Under the pieces are notes generated by a model, which saw only the letters and a list, made by a program, of their open reading frames with translations, had not been told where the DNA came from and searched no databases. A stretch of 38,314 nucleotides of DNA from the NCBI GenBank assembly GCA_026932235.1, contig JAIXKR010000141.1:14273-52586 (forward strand). The letters are read 5' to 3'. A program made the translations under genes and the position numbers. Position 1 is the stretch's first letter. Each line of letters begins with the position of its first letter. Positions 7,898 through 16,789 of this stretch are shown here, in pieces. The DNA is from Burkholderiales bacterium (GTDB lineage Bacteria > Pseudomonadota > Gammaproteobacteria > Burkholderiales > Burkholderiaceae_C).

Positions 7898-8833
7898 ATG
7901 TCCTCGCACGCTCGACCCTGGTGGCTGGAACCGCCCGCGGATGCCGAGGCCGCAGCGCAGGCGGGGCCGGCAAGCCGGCTGCCGCAACTCTCCGAGGCCA
8001 CCGTCTCGCCGCTGCACGAGATCGAGATCCTGGACGAGTACGGCGAGCGGCGGCGCATCTTCATTCCGCTCGAGCGTCCGCTGACGCTCTACGTCGACCG
8101 TCGCGAGCTCGTGACGCTGATGACGCTGGGGGCGCGGCCCGAGCTGCTGGTGCTGGGCTACCTGCTCAACCAGGGGATCGTCCAGGACGTGCACTCGATC
8201 GCCTCGGTCCAGGTCGACTGGGACGTCGGCGCCGCGGCCGTCTTGACGCGTGCCGGCGTCACCGACATCGAGGCGCGCACCGCGCATCGCGTGGTCACCA
8301 CCGGCTGCGGCCAGGGCACGGTCTACGGCGAACTGCTGTCGCGGCTCGAGGGGCTTGCGCTGCCGCCGCCGGCGCAGGCGCGCATCCGCCAGTCGACGCT
8401 GCGCGCGCTGCTGGAGGTCATACGCGCACAGGACAGCATCCACCGCCGCGCGGGCTCGGTGCACGGCTGCGCGCTCTTTCGCGGCGCCGAGCTGCTGGCA
8501 TTCGTCGAGGACGTGGGCCGGCACAACGCCGTCGACACCATTGCCGGCTGGATGGCGCTGCACGAAGTCCGCGGCGGCGACAAGGTTTTCTACACCACGG
8601 GGCGCCTGACGAGCGAGATGGTGATGAAGGCCGCGCACATGGGCATTCCGATCGTCGTCTCGCGCAACGGCGTCACGCAGATGGGCCACGCCCTGGCCAG
8701 CCGGCTGGGCATGACGCTCTTCGGTCGTGCGGCGAACCGGCATTTCCTCTGCTACAGCGGCTTCGAGCGCTTCGACGCCGAGCCGCTGCCGCCGAGCCCG
8801 ACGATGCGCGTGGTCGCAGGCGGCGATGGCTGA
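7898..8833 (+). CDS. fdhD: Formate dehydrogenase sulfurtransferase FdhD
   Basis: 311 residues. FdhD carries sulfur from the cysteine desulfurase IscS to the bis-MGD cofactor, and formate dehydrogenases are inactive without it. Diagnostic stretches are [12 protein letters not shown] (134-145), [25 protein letters not shown], the C-terminal [23 protein letters not shown] and [16 protein letters not shown]. The classic CxxC of E. coli FdhD is reduced to C137-G-Q-G here: the first cysteine remains and the second is absent. The gene opens the long formate dehydrogenase/selenium transcription unit, and its last 8 bases overlap mobA. The ATG at 7898 has no strong ribosome site but is the first in-frame ATG. 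The first ~35 residues are low-complexity and variable. Confidence 0.93.
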   Translation: MSSHARPWWLEPPADAEAAAQAGPASRLPQLSEATVSPLHEIEILDEYGERRRIFIPLERPLTLYVDRRELVTLMTLGARPELLVLGYLLNQGIVQDVHSIASVQVDWDVGAAAVLTRAGVTDIEARTAHRVVTTGCGQGTVYGELLSRLEGLALPPPAQARIRQSTLRALLEVIRAQDSIHRRAGSVHGCALFRGAELLAFVEDVGRHNAVDTIAGWMALHEVRGGDKVFYTTGRLTSEMVMKAAHMGIPIVVSRNGVTQMGHALASRLGMTLFGRAANRHFLCYSGFERFDAEPLPPSPTMRVVAGGDG

Positions 8834-9467
8834 ACGAACGCCCGCACCCGCTGCGACGGCGGCGCGGGCGGCCGTGCTGCCGCGCGCCCAGGTCACCGGC
8901 CTCGTGCTGGCTGGCGGCCGCGGCAGCCGCATGGGCGGAATCGACAAGGGTCTGCAGCCCTTCGAAGGCCGGGCGCTGGTGCAGCATGCGCTGGAGCGCC
9001 TGGCGCCCCAGGTTGGCGCGATCGGCGTCAACGCCAACCGCAACCTCGAGGCCTACGCGGCGATGGGAGTGCCGGTCTGGCCCGACCCGCTCGCCGACTA
9101 CCCGGGCCCGCTGGCGGGCTTTCTCGCGGGGCTCGAGCAGTGCGCCACGCCCTGGCTCGTCACCGTGCCCTGCGATTCGCCGCGCCTGCCGACGGACCTC
9201 GTGCAGCGCCTGGCCGCAGCGGCGCTGCAGGCCGACGCCGAACTCGCCGTCGCGGCGATCGAGGAGGACGGCGCGCTGCGCGAACAGCCGGTGTTCTGCC
9301 TGCTGCAGCGCACGCTCGCGCCGCGCCTGCGGGCCTTCCTGCAGGAGGGCGGTCGCAAGATCGACCGCTGGACCGGGCAGCAGCGCGGCGTGACGGTGTG
9401 CTTCGACGACGCCGCCGCGTTCTTCAACGCCAACACGCTCGACGACCTGCGCGCAGCGCCGTCCTGA
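8826..9467 (+). CDS. mobA: Molybdenum cofactor guanylyltransferase MobA
   Basis: 213 residues of the MobA nucleotidyltransferase family. The GTP-binding loop [11 protein letters not shown] (28-38) is followed by [15 protein letters not shown], and the metal/nucleotide segment [10 protein letters not shown] is present. MobA joins GMP from GTP to molybdopterin to give the guanine dinucleotide cofactor that formate dehydrogenases need. The ATG at 8826 overlaps the fdhD stop by 8 bases, which shows tight coupling and places the start; an in-frame upstream ATG at 8727 would lie deep inside fdhD. The first ~20 residues are Ala/Pro-rich and precede the domain. Position directly before the formate dehydrogenase subunit genes fits a dedicated cofactor supply for this enzyme. 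Confidence 0.93.
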   Translation: MAERTPAPAATAARAAVLPRAQVTGLVLAGGRGSRMGGIDKGLQPFEGRALVQHALERLAPQVGAIGVNANRNLEAYAAMGVPVWPDPLADYPGPLAGFLAGLEQCATPWLVTVPCDSPRLPTDLVQRLAAAALQADAELAVAAIEEDGALREQPVFCLLQRTLAPRLRAFLQEGGRKIDRWTGQQRGVTVCFDDAAAFFNANTLDDLRAAPS

Positions 9468-9625
9468 GGGAGCGGCGTCGTGGCCGTCGCGCGACGCGCG
9501 GCAGGAGGCTGCGGGCATACCCTGTTGTCCCGCAGGGGTGCGTGGGCAAGACTTGGCTTCGCGTGCGGCGTGACCGCCATCAACGGCAACCCTTTGCCCG
9601 GGACGCCGGGCCGGAGGCAAATTCG
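9468..9625 (+). promoter_or_regulatory. Leader of the Sec-type formate dehydrogenase operon, two dyads
   Basis: The 158-bp gap between mobA and the alpha subunit is the largest within the locus. CGTCGCGCGACG (9485-9496) is a perfect 12-bp palindrome. CTGCGGG (9509-9515) and CCCGCAG (9529-9535) form a perfect 7-bp inverted repeat across 13 bases. Either could be a mobA terminator hairpin or an operator for a separate promoter. I looked for a sigma-54 GG/GC pair with correct spacing and did not find one. The ribosome site GGAGG is at 9613-9617. Confidence 0.4.
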
Positions 9626-12600
9626 ATGGACATGAACCGGAGGCAGTTCTTCCGGGTCAGCAGCGCGGGGCTCGTCGGCTCCAGTCTGGTCGCGATGGGC
9701 TTTTCGCCCGCCGCCGCCCTGGCCGAGACGCGCAACTACAAGCTGGCCCGTTCGACCGTGGCGCGCAGTACCTGTCCGTACTGCTCGGTGAGCTGCGGCG
9801 TGCTGATCTACTCGCTCGGCGACCGGGCGAAGAACGTCACGCCCAAGGTCATCCACGTCGAGGGCGACCCCGACCATCCGGTGAGCCGCGGCACGCTGTG
9901 CCCCAAGGGCGCCGGGGTGATCGACATGATCAACGCGCCCACGCGCGTCAAGTACCCCGAAGTGCGCGAGGCCGGGTCCAAGGAGTGGAAGCGCATCTCC
10001 TGGGACGAGGCGCTGACGCGCATCGCCACGCACATGAAGGCCGACCGCGATGCCAACTTCGTCGAGAAGAACGCGTCCGGAACCACGGTCAACCGCTGGC
10101 CGACCACGAGCTTCCTGATGTGCAGCTCGTCGTCCAACGAATCCAGCTACCTGGCGGTCAAGGTTGCGCGCGGCCTTGGCATGGTGGGGATCGATACACA
10201 AGCACGCGTCTGACACGCGCCGACGGTGTCCAGTCTGGGCCCGACTTTCGGTCGCGGAGCGATGACCAACTCGTGGAACGACATCAAGAATGCCGATCTG
10301 ATCCTCGTCATGGGCGGCAATGCCGCCGAGGCCCACCCGGTGGGCTTCAAGTGGGTGGTCGAGGCCATGCAGCACCGCAAGGCGCGGCTGATCTCGGTCG
10401 ATCCGCGTTTCAACCGCACCTCGTCGATGGCGGATCTCTACGCGCCGATCCGCAACGGCACCGACATCGCCTTCCTGGGCGGCGTCATCAACTGGCTGCT
10501 CTCCAACGACAAGATCCACCACGACTACGTCAAGTTCAACACCGACGCCACCTTCCTCACCAAGCCGGACTTCAAGTTCGAGAACGGCCTCTTCAGCGGC
10601 TATGACGAGGCCAGGCGCAAGTACGACAAGTCGACCTGGGGCTACCAGCTCGATGACAACGGCTACGTCAGGGTCGACGACAGCATGCAGGATCCGCTGT
10701 GCGTGTACCAGCAGCTGAAGAAGCACTACAGCCGCTACACGCCGGAGATGGTGAACCGCATCTGCGGCACGCCGCAGGACAAGTTCCTGAAGATCTGCGA
10801 GATGCTGGGCGAGATGTCGGCGCCCGACAAGACGAGCACCATCCTCTACGCGCTGGGCTGGACGCAGCACACCGTGGGCAGCCAGAACATCCGCACGATG
10901 GCGATGATCCAGTTGCTGCTGGGCAACATGGGGCGGCCCGGCGGCGGCGTGAACGCGCTGCGCGGCCACTCCAACGTGCAGGGCGTGACCGACATGAACG
11001 CCTATGCCGAGGTGTTCTCGGGCTATCTCGCCGCGCCGACGGACGGCGATCCAGAGTACGCCGCCTTCCTGGCCAAGCGCACCCCCAAGCCGCTGCGCCC
11101 GAACCAGTTCAACTACTGGAGCAACTTCCCGCGCTTCTGGGTCAGCCTGATGAAGTCCTACTTCGGCGCCGCGGCGAAGCCGGAGAACAACTTCTGCTAC
11201 GACTGGGTCCCCAAGCTCGAGGGCGGCTTCGACGTCATGCACATCTTCGAGCTCATGCACCAGGGCAAGATGAACGGTTTCATCTGCCAGGGCTTCAATC
11301 CGCTGGGCTCGGTGCCGAACAAGAACAAGCTCTCGGCGGCGCTCTCCAAGCTCAAGTACCTGGTGAGCATCGACCCGCTGGAGACCGAGACGAGCGAGTT
11401 CTGGCAGAACTACGGGCCCTTCAACGACGTCAAGCCCGAGAGCATCCAGACCGAGGTCTTCCGCCTGCCCTCGGCCTGCTTCGCCGAGGAGGAGGGCAGC
11501 TTCACCAACTCCAGCCGCGTCGCCATCTGGAAGGAGAAGGCGATCGATCCGCCGGGCGAGGCGATCGTCGACTCCGAGATCGTTGCGCGCCTGTTCGTGC
11601 GCCTGCGCGCGATGTACGCCAAGGACGGCGGCAAGTTCCCCGATCCCATCGCCGCGATGGCCTGGGACTACGTGCAGCCCGAAGCGCCGACGGCCGCGGA
11701 GTTGCTGCGCGAAGTCAACGGCCGCGCCATCGGCGACGTGCTCGCGCCGCCGGACCCGAAGGATCCGAACGCGCCGCGCGCGGTGCTCGTGAAGGCCGGT
11801 CAGCAGGTGCCGGGCTTCGCGATGCTGCGCGACGACGGCTCGACCTCGTGCGGCAACTGGCTGTACTCGGGCTGCTGGACCGAGGCCGGCAACATGACCG
11901 CGCGGCGCGACCTCTCCGACCCGACGGGCTGGGGCGTCTATCCGAACTTCGGCTTCTCGTGGCCGGCCAACCGGCGCATCCTCTACAACCGTGCCAGCGC
12001 CGACAAGGACGGCAAGCCCTGGGCGCCGAACAAGAAGTACGAGTACTGGAACGGCAAGGTCTGGACCGGCGCCGACGTGCCCGACATGCGTCCGAACGCG
12101 GCGCCCGAGGAGAACGTCGGCTCCTTCATCATGACCCCCGAGGGCGTGGCGCGGCTGCACGCCGTGGGCATGGCCGATGGGCCCTTCCCCGAGCACTACG
12201 AGCCCTTCGAGACGCCGATCGGCGTGAACCCGCTCCACCCGGACAACCCGAAGGCGCTGAGCAATCCGGCGGCGAGGGTGTTCAAGAGCGACATGGATGC
12301 CTTCGGCAAGAAGGAGGAGTTCCCGTACGCGGCGACCACCTACCGGCTGACCGAGCATTTCCACTACTGGAGCAAGCACGCCAGGCTGAACGCGATCGTG
12401 CAACCCGAGGCCTTCGTCGAGATCAGCGAGGAGCTGGCCAAGGAGAAGGGCCTGAAGCACGGCGACAGCGTGAAGGTCAGCAGCAACCGCGGCCACGTCG
12501 TGACCAAGGTGGTGGTGACCAAGCGCATCAAGCCCTGGGACGTGAACGGGCAGAAGGTGCACCTGGTGGGCATCCCCTTCCACTGGGGCTTCAAGGGGCA

Positions 12601-12706
12601 GACGAAGATCGGCTACCTCTCGAACACCCTGGCGCCCTTCGTCGGCGACGCCAACTCCCAGACGCCCGAATTCAAGGCGTTCCTCGTCAACCTCGAGAAG
12701 GTGTAG
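9626..12706 (+). CDS. fdnG: Selenocysteine-containing formate dehydrogenase alpha subunit (FdnG/FdoG type, periplasmic)
   Basis: One gene of 1026 residues, read through an in-frame TGA at 10211-10213 (codon 196). It oxidises formate to CO2 at a Mo-bis-MGD centre. A Tat signal begins MNRRQFFR (3-10). Cys50, Cys53, Cys57 and Cys92 bind a 4Fe-4S cluster. The TGA falls exactly where the family has selenocysteine: TQARV precedes it and HAPTVSSLGPTFGRGAMTN follows, as in E. coli FdnG, where Sec is also residue 196 (from memory). The reading frame then stays open to TAG 12704-12706, with strong family sequence to the end. A SECIS-like hairpin lies just after the TGA, and selA, selB and selC follow in the same unit. 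Start ATG 9626 has GGAGG 8 bases upstream. fdnG and fdoG cannot be told apart; the symbol marks the type only. Confidence 0.96.
10211..10254 (+). promoter_or_regulatory. Selenocysteine UGA codon and bacterial SECIS hairpin
   Basis: The UGA (10211-10213) is followed by a hairpin of the bacterial SECIS layout. The upper stem GUCCA (10228-10232) pairs with UGGGC (10236-10240), including one G-U pair, around a GUC loop (10233-10235). Below it lies a bulged U (10227), then CGG (10224-10226) with CCG (10241-10243). CCGA (10220-10223) can pair with UCGG (10248-10251) across an internal loop. The GUC loop and bulged U are the features SelB recognises in E. coli fdhF and fdnG. SelB bound here brings Sec-tRNA to the UGA instead of release factor. 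Confidence 0.9.
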
Positions 12707-12709
12707 GCC

Positions 12710-13585
12710 ATGTCCAGTCTGCAATCACAGGACGTGGTCGCACGCTCGGCCACGACGACACCGACGCCGCAGGCGCGTTCGCACGTGCCGCAGGTCGCCA
12801 AGCTCATCGACGAGTCCAAGTGCATCGGCTGCAAGGCCTGCCAGGTCGCGTGCATGGAGTGGAACGACCTGCGCGACGAGGTGGGCAGCAACCTCGGCGT
12901 CTACGACAACCCGAGCGACCTCACCCCCCAGAGCTGGACGGTGATGAGGTTCTTCGAGGTCGAGCCCAAGGACGGCAGCCTCGAGTGGCTGATCCGCAAG
13001 GACGGCTGCATGCATTGCGAGGACCCGGGCTGTCTCAAGGCCTGTCCCTCGCCGGGGGCGATCGTCAAGTACGCCAACGGCATCGTCGACTTCATCAGCG
13101 AGCATTGCATCGGCTGCGGCTACTGCATCAAGGGCTGCCCCTTCGACATCCCGCGCATCAGCGCCACGGACAACAAGGCCTACAAGTGCACCTTGTGTTC
13201 GGACCGCGTCGGCATCGGCCTCGAGCCCGCCTGCGTGAAGACCTGTCCCACGGGTGCGATCACCTTCGGTCCCAAGGACGACATGGTCGCCTACGCCAAC
13301 CAGCGCGCGGGTGAGCTGAAGGAGCGGGGCTTCGTCAACGCCGGGCTCTACAACCCGGCGGGTGTCGGCGGAACGCACGTCATGTACGTGCTCAAGCACG
13401 CCGACCGCCCAGAGCTCGAGGAACTGCCCGCCAACCCGAGCATCAGCCCGATGGTCTCGCTCTGGAAGGGCATCGCCAAGCCGCTGGCGCTGGCCGGCAT
13501 GATCGGCGCCGCGCTGGTGGGCTTCCTGCACTACGTCAAGGTCGGCCCCATCGAGGAAGGCGTCGACGAGAAGGAGGATGCGTGA
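12710..13585 (+). CDS. fdnH: Formate dehydrogenase iron-sulfur beta subunit (FdnH/FdoH type)
   Basis: 291 residues with four cysteine groups for four 4Fe-4S clusters: [37 protein letters not shown] and [20 protein letters not shown]. This is the ferredoxin-like wire that carries electrons from the alpha-subunit molybdenum site to heme in the gamma subunit. One C-terminal membrane segment (about 252-272, [18 protein letters not shown]) anchors it and is followed by an acidic tail. There is no signal peptide; in E. coli this subunit crosses the membrane together with the Tat-signal-bearing alpha subunit. ATG at 12710 is 3 bases after the alpha stop, and the stop overlaps the next start as TGATG. 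The first 25 residues are variable and Thr/Ser-rich. Confidence 0.95.
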   Translation: MSSLQSQDVVARSATTTPTPQARSHVPQVAKLIDESKCIGCKACQVACMEWNDLRDEVGSNLGVYDNPSDLTPQSWTVMRFFEVEPKDGSLEWLIRKDGCMHCEDPGCLKACPSPGAIVKYANGIVDFISEHCIGCGYCIKGCPFDIPRISATDNKAYKCTLCSDRVGIGLEPACVKTCPTGAITFGPKDDMVAYANQRAGELKERGFVNAGLYNPAGVGGTHVMYVLKHADRPELEELPANPSISPMVSLWKGIAKPLALAGMIGAALVGFLHYVKVGPIEEGVDEKEDA

Positions 13586-14205
13586 TGGCTCGGCTGCTCC
13601 ACCGCTACAACGACAGCGAACGCCTCAACCATTGGGTCGTCGCGATCCTGTTCTTCTGCGCCGGTCTCTCGGGCCTGGCCTTGTTCCACCCGAGTCTGTT
13701 CTTCCTCAGCAACCTCTTCGGCGGCGGCCCGTGGACGCGCATCCTGCATCCCTTCCTGGGCGTGCTCATGGCCTTGAGCTTCCTCGGGCTGTTCGTGCGC
13801 TTCTGGAGCCACAACCTCGGCGCCGAGTCGGACAAGGCCTGGAACGACAACATGGGCAAGCTGCTGCGCGGCGACAAGAGCGGCATGCCGCCGGTCGGTC
13901 GCTACAACCCTGGCCAGAAGCGCGTGTTCTGGCTCATGGTTGCGAGCCTGTTCGTGCTCGTGCTCACCGGCATCACCTTCTGGCGGCCGTGGTTCGCACC
14001 CTACTTCTCGATCGAGATCATGCGCGTGGCCGTCGTGCTGCACGCAATCGCGGCGATGGTGCTGGTGATCACCGTCACGGTTCATATCTATGCCGCGATC
14101 TGGGTCAAGGGGACGATGCGTGCGATGACGCGCGGCACCGTATCAGAATCCTGGGCGCGCAAGAACCATGCGCTGTGGTACCAGGAGATGAAGCAGGGCA
14201 AGTAG
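13585..14205 (+). CDS. fdnI: Formate dehydrogenase cytochrome b556 gamma subunit (FdnI/FdoI type)
   Basis: 206 residues with four membrane helices, roughly 15-37, 53-75, 113-132 and 148-172. His16 (RLNHW), His55 (RILHP), His153 (VVLHA) and His167 (TVHIY) lie at the positions of the heme ligands of E. coli FdnI with a constant offset of two residues (from memory), so two b hemes are expected. The subunit passes electrons from the beta subunit to quinone in the inner membrane. The preferred start is ATG 13585, overlapping the beta stop by one base, with AAGGAGG at 13571-13577; a GTG at 13582 is also in frame. It is the last structural gene of the enzyme, followed 15 bases on by fdhE. Confidence 0.94.
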   Translation: MARLLHRYNDSERLNHWVVAILFFCAGLSGLALFHPSLFFLSNLFGGGPWTRILHPFLGVLMALSFLGLFVRFWSHNLGAESDKAWNDNMGKLLRGDKSGMPPVGRYNPGQKRVFWLMVASLFVLVLTGITFWRPWFAPYFSIEIMRVAVVLHAIAAMVLVITVTVHIYAAIWVKGTMRAMTRGTVSESWARKNHALWYQEMKQGK

Positions 14206-14220
14206 CGCCCTGTGGATGCG

Positions 14221-15300
14221 ATGAGCGAAAGCCACCGACCGCGAATCCTGTCCTCCGAAGCCATTGCCGCCGCCGGTGACGGCGGCGGCATCGGTGCGCG
14301 GCCGGCGCTCATCTGGCCCGAGCGCGCCAGCGTCTTCGCCCAGCGGCAGATGCGCTTGCGCCAGCTTGCGCAAGGCCATGCGATGGGCGATTTCCTGCGC
14401 TTCATGTCGGATCTCGCCCAGGTGCAGCAGGCGGCCCTGCAGGAGGGTTCCGGCGAATCGCTGCCGGACCTGCCTTTGCCCGACGCCGCAGCGCTCGAAC
14501 GCGCGCAGCAGGTCGGACTGCCGCCGCTTCCTGCGGCCGACTGGCCGCGCGATGCGGCCTGGCGCGCATCGCTGCGCGCGATGGTGAAGGCGCTGCGCCG
14601 CTGTGAAGCGCCGGAGGGCGTGCGCGCCGCGCTCGATGCCGTCGAACGGTCGAGCGACGACGACCTCGAGCGCCAGGCCGACTGCCTGCTCACCGGCGTC
14701 ATGCACGGCGTCGACCTGGCGACTGCGCCGCTCGTCGCCGCCGCGCTGCAGGTGCACTGGACGCGCCTTGCGCTCGGACTGCAGGCGAGCGGCTGGACGC
14801 CGCCGCCGGCGGCCCTCGGTGCGGCGACGGACGGCTCGGCACTGACCGCCGCCGACGCCGGAAGCTGCCCCTGCTGCGGCAGCCGCCCGACGGCGAGCCT
14901 CACGCGCAGCACCGGCGGCGCCAGTGGGCAGCGCGTGCTGCACTGCAGCCTGTGCAGCGTGCAGTGGCCACTGCCGCGCATCCAGTGCACGCGCTGCATG
15001 GCCACCGAGCGCGTGTACTACCAGTCGCTCGAACTCGCGCAGGCCGGCGCCGAGGAGGACGAAGGGCGCGCGGCGCAGGCGGCGGTGCAGGCCGAGTGCT
15101 GCAGCGACTGCGGCCACTACCTGAAGATCATGCACCGCGACCGCGATGCCTTCGTCGATGCGGTCGCCGACGACTTGGCGACCTTGACGCTGGACCTGCT
15201 GGTTTCCGAGGCCGGACTGCAGCGCCACGGCGTCAACCTGATGCTGCTCTTCGGCGAACCGGGTCCCGTACCCGAAGCCTCGCTCGCGGACGATCGATGA
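14221..15300 (+). CDS. fdhE: Formate dehydrogenase accessory protein FdhE
   Basis: 359 residues. The C-terminal half carries four CxxC pairs: CPCC, CSLC, CTRC and CSDC. These are the metal-binding knuckles of FdhE, which binds the formate dehydrogenase catalytic subunit and is needed for activity of the membrane-bound enzymes. The segment HCSLCSVQWPLPRIQC is especially diagnostic. The N-terminal helical half (about 1-190) is less conserved. ATG 14221 was chosen; an in-frame GTG at 14212 would add three residues. It follows the gamma subunit by 15 bases and precedes selA by 34 bases on the same strand, so maturation and selenocysteine genes appear to share one transcript. Confidence 0.93.
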   Translation: MSESHRPRILSSEAIAAAGDGGGIGARPALIWPERASVFAQRQMRLRQLAQGHAMGDFLRFMSDLAQVQQAALQEGSGESLPDLPLPDAAALERAQQVGLPPLPAADWPRDAAWRASLRAMVKALRRCEAPEGVRAALDAVERSSDDDLERQADCLLTGVMHGVDLATAPLVAAALQVHWTRLALGLQASGWTPPPAALGAATDGSALTAADAGSCPCCGSRPTASLTRSTGGASGQRVLHCSLCSVQWPLPRIQCTRCMATERVYYQSLELAQAGAEEDEGRAAQAAVQAECCSDCGHYLKIMHRDRDAFVDAVADDLATLTLDLLVSEAGLQRHGVNLMLLFGEPGPVPEASLADDR

Positions 15301-15334
15301 GCCGCGGCCCGCGCCCACGCCCAAGGGTGCCCGC

Positions 15335-16789
15335 GTGAGCGCGCGGCCCGCCGAATCCGTCGTCGACGGTTCCAAGGCCAGCCCCAAGGAACTGCCCTCG
15401 ATCGACTTCGTGCTGCGCGACGCGCGCGTGCAAGCCTTGCTGGCCGAGCATGGCCACACCCTGGTCGCGGCGCAGGCGCGTGCGCTGCTCGAGGCGCTGC
15501 GCGAGCGCGCGCGGCTGGGGCAGCTGCCTCGGGAGGAGCTCGCGACCGATTCCCTGCAAGCGGCGCTGCGCGAGCGCGTCGAGCAGCGCCTGCGCCCGCG
15601 CCTGCAGCGCGTGCTCAACCTCAGCGGCACGGTGATCCACACCAACCTCGGCCGCGCCCTGCTTGCCGAGGCCGCGCTGCAGCAACTGCTGCAGACGATG
15701 AGCGGCCCGAACAACCTCGAGTTCGACCTCGCGCGCGGCGGCCGCGGCGACCGCGACGAGCTGGTCGAGGACCTGCTGCAGACCCTCACCGGCGCCGAAG
15801 CGGCGACCGTCGTCAACAACAACGCCGCCGCGGTGCTGCTCACCGTCGCGGCGCTGGCGCGGGGGCGCGAGGTCGTCGTCTCGCGCGGCGAGCTGGTGGA
15901 GATCGGCGGCGCGTTTCGCATGCCCGACGTGATGGCGGCTGCGGGGGCGACGCTCGTCGAGGTCGGCACGACCAATCGCACGCACGCGCGCGACTATGCG
16001 CAGGCCGTCAACGCCCGCACGGCGCTCCTGATGAAGGTGCACACGAGCAACTACGCGCTGCAAGGCTTCACGAGCAGCGTCGGCGAGGCCGAGATCGCGT
16101 CGATCGCGCACGAGCATGGCCTGCCGATGGCCACCGACCTCGGCAGCGGCGCGCTCGTCGACCTGCAGGACTATGGCTTGCCGCACGAGCCGACGCCGCG
16201 AGAGAAGATCGCCGCCGGCTGCGACGTCGTCAGCTTCAGCGGCGACAAGCTGCTCGGCGGCCCGCAGGCCGGGCTCATCGTCGGCAGCCGGGCGGCGATC
16301 GAGCGCATCCGCCGCACGCCGATGAAGCGCGCGCTGCGACTGGGCAAGCTGACGCTGGCCGCGCTCGAGGCGACGCTGCGCCTCTACCTGCGGCCGGAGC
16401 GCCTGGCGCAGGACCTGCCGACGCTGCGCCTGCTGACCCGGCCTGCAGCCGCCATCCGCGCGCTCGCGGAGCAACTGGCGCCGGCGCTGGGCGAAGCGCT
16501 GGCGCCGCGCTTTGGCGTCGAGGCGCTTGACCTGCTCGGGCAGATCGGCTCGGGTTCGCTGCCGGTCGACCGCCTGCCCTCCGCGGGCCTGGCGATCGCG
16601 CCGCGGCAGAACAAGGGCAGGGGCCGCGCGCTCGACGAGCTCGCGGGTGCGCTGCGCGCGCTGCCGCTGCCGGTCATCGGCCGCATCGCCGAGGACCGGC
16701 TGCTGCTGGACCTGCGCTGCCTGGAGGATGGACGCGACGTGCATGCCTTCATCGACCAGTTGCCGCGGCTGCGGCAGGCCCTGGCATGA
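15335..16789 (+). CDS. selA: L-seryl-tRNA(Sec) selenium transferase SelA
   Basis: 484 residues of a PLP enzyme that converts seryl-tRNA(Sec) to selenocysteyl-tRNA(Sec) using selenophosphate. Family stretches include [55 protein letters not shown] and the PLP lysine K305 in [14 protein letters not shown]. It opens with GTG at 15335; residues 1-20 are variable and the family sequence begins near PSIDFVLRD (21-29). Its TGA overlaps the selB start as ATGA. It depends on selenophosphate from SelD, which is not encoded in this window. The tRNA substrate is encoded about 2 kb downstream, and the selenoprotein that uses the product lies upstream in the same unit. Confidence 0.97.
   Translation: MSARPAESVVDGSKASPKELPSIDFVLRDARVQALLAEHGHTLVAAQARALLEALRERARLGQLPREELATDSLQAALRERVEQRLRPRLQRVLNLSGTVIHTNLGRALLAEAALQQLLQTMSGPNNLEFDLARGGRGDRDELVEDLLQTLTGAEAATVVNNNAAAVLLTVAALARGREVVVSRGELVEIGGAFRMPDVMAAAGATLVEVGTTNRTHARDYAQAVNARTALLMKVHTSNYALQGFTSSVGEAEIASIAHEHGLPMATDLGSGALVDLQDYGLPHEPTPREKIAAGCDVVSFSGDKLLGGPQAGLIVGSRAAIERIRRTPMKRALRLGKLTLAALEATLRLYLRPERLAQDLPTLRLLTRPAAAIRALAEQLAPALGEALAPRFGVEALDLLGQIGSGSLPVDRLPSAGLAIAPRQNKGRGRALDELAGALRALPLPVIGRIAEDRLLLDLRCLEDGRDVHAFIDQLPRLRQALA

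Noticed and set aside
9540-9570. Possible sigma-54 promoter (TTGGC...GC) before fdnG
   Set aside because: The spacing between GG and GC is 8 or 11 bases, not the required 10, and the flanking bases do not match.
10211-10213. TGA as a nonsense mutation or frameshift making fdnG a pseudogene
   Set aside because: Frame and family sequence continue without interruption on both sides, and the decoding machinery is encoded just downstream.
10226-12706. A separate gene starting at GTG 10226
   Set aside because: It is in frame with the upstream part across a single TGA placed exactly at the family's selenocysteine. A SECIS hairpin and selABC are present, so it is one gene.
9098-12724. A 1208-codon open frame antisense to the formate dehydrogenase alpha gene
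   Set aside because: It mirrors a well-recognised gene, is composed of Arg/His/Val/Leu-rich noise, and has no family likeness. Long antisense frames are expected at this GC content.
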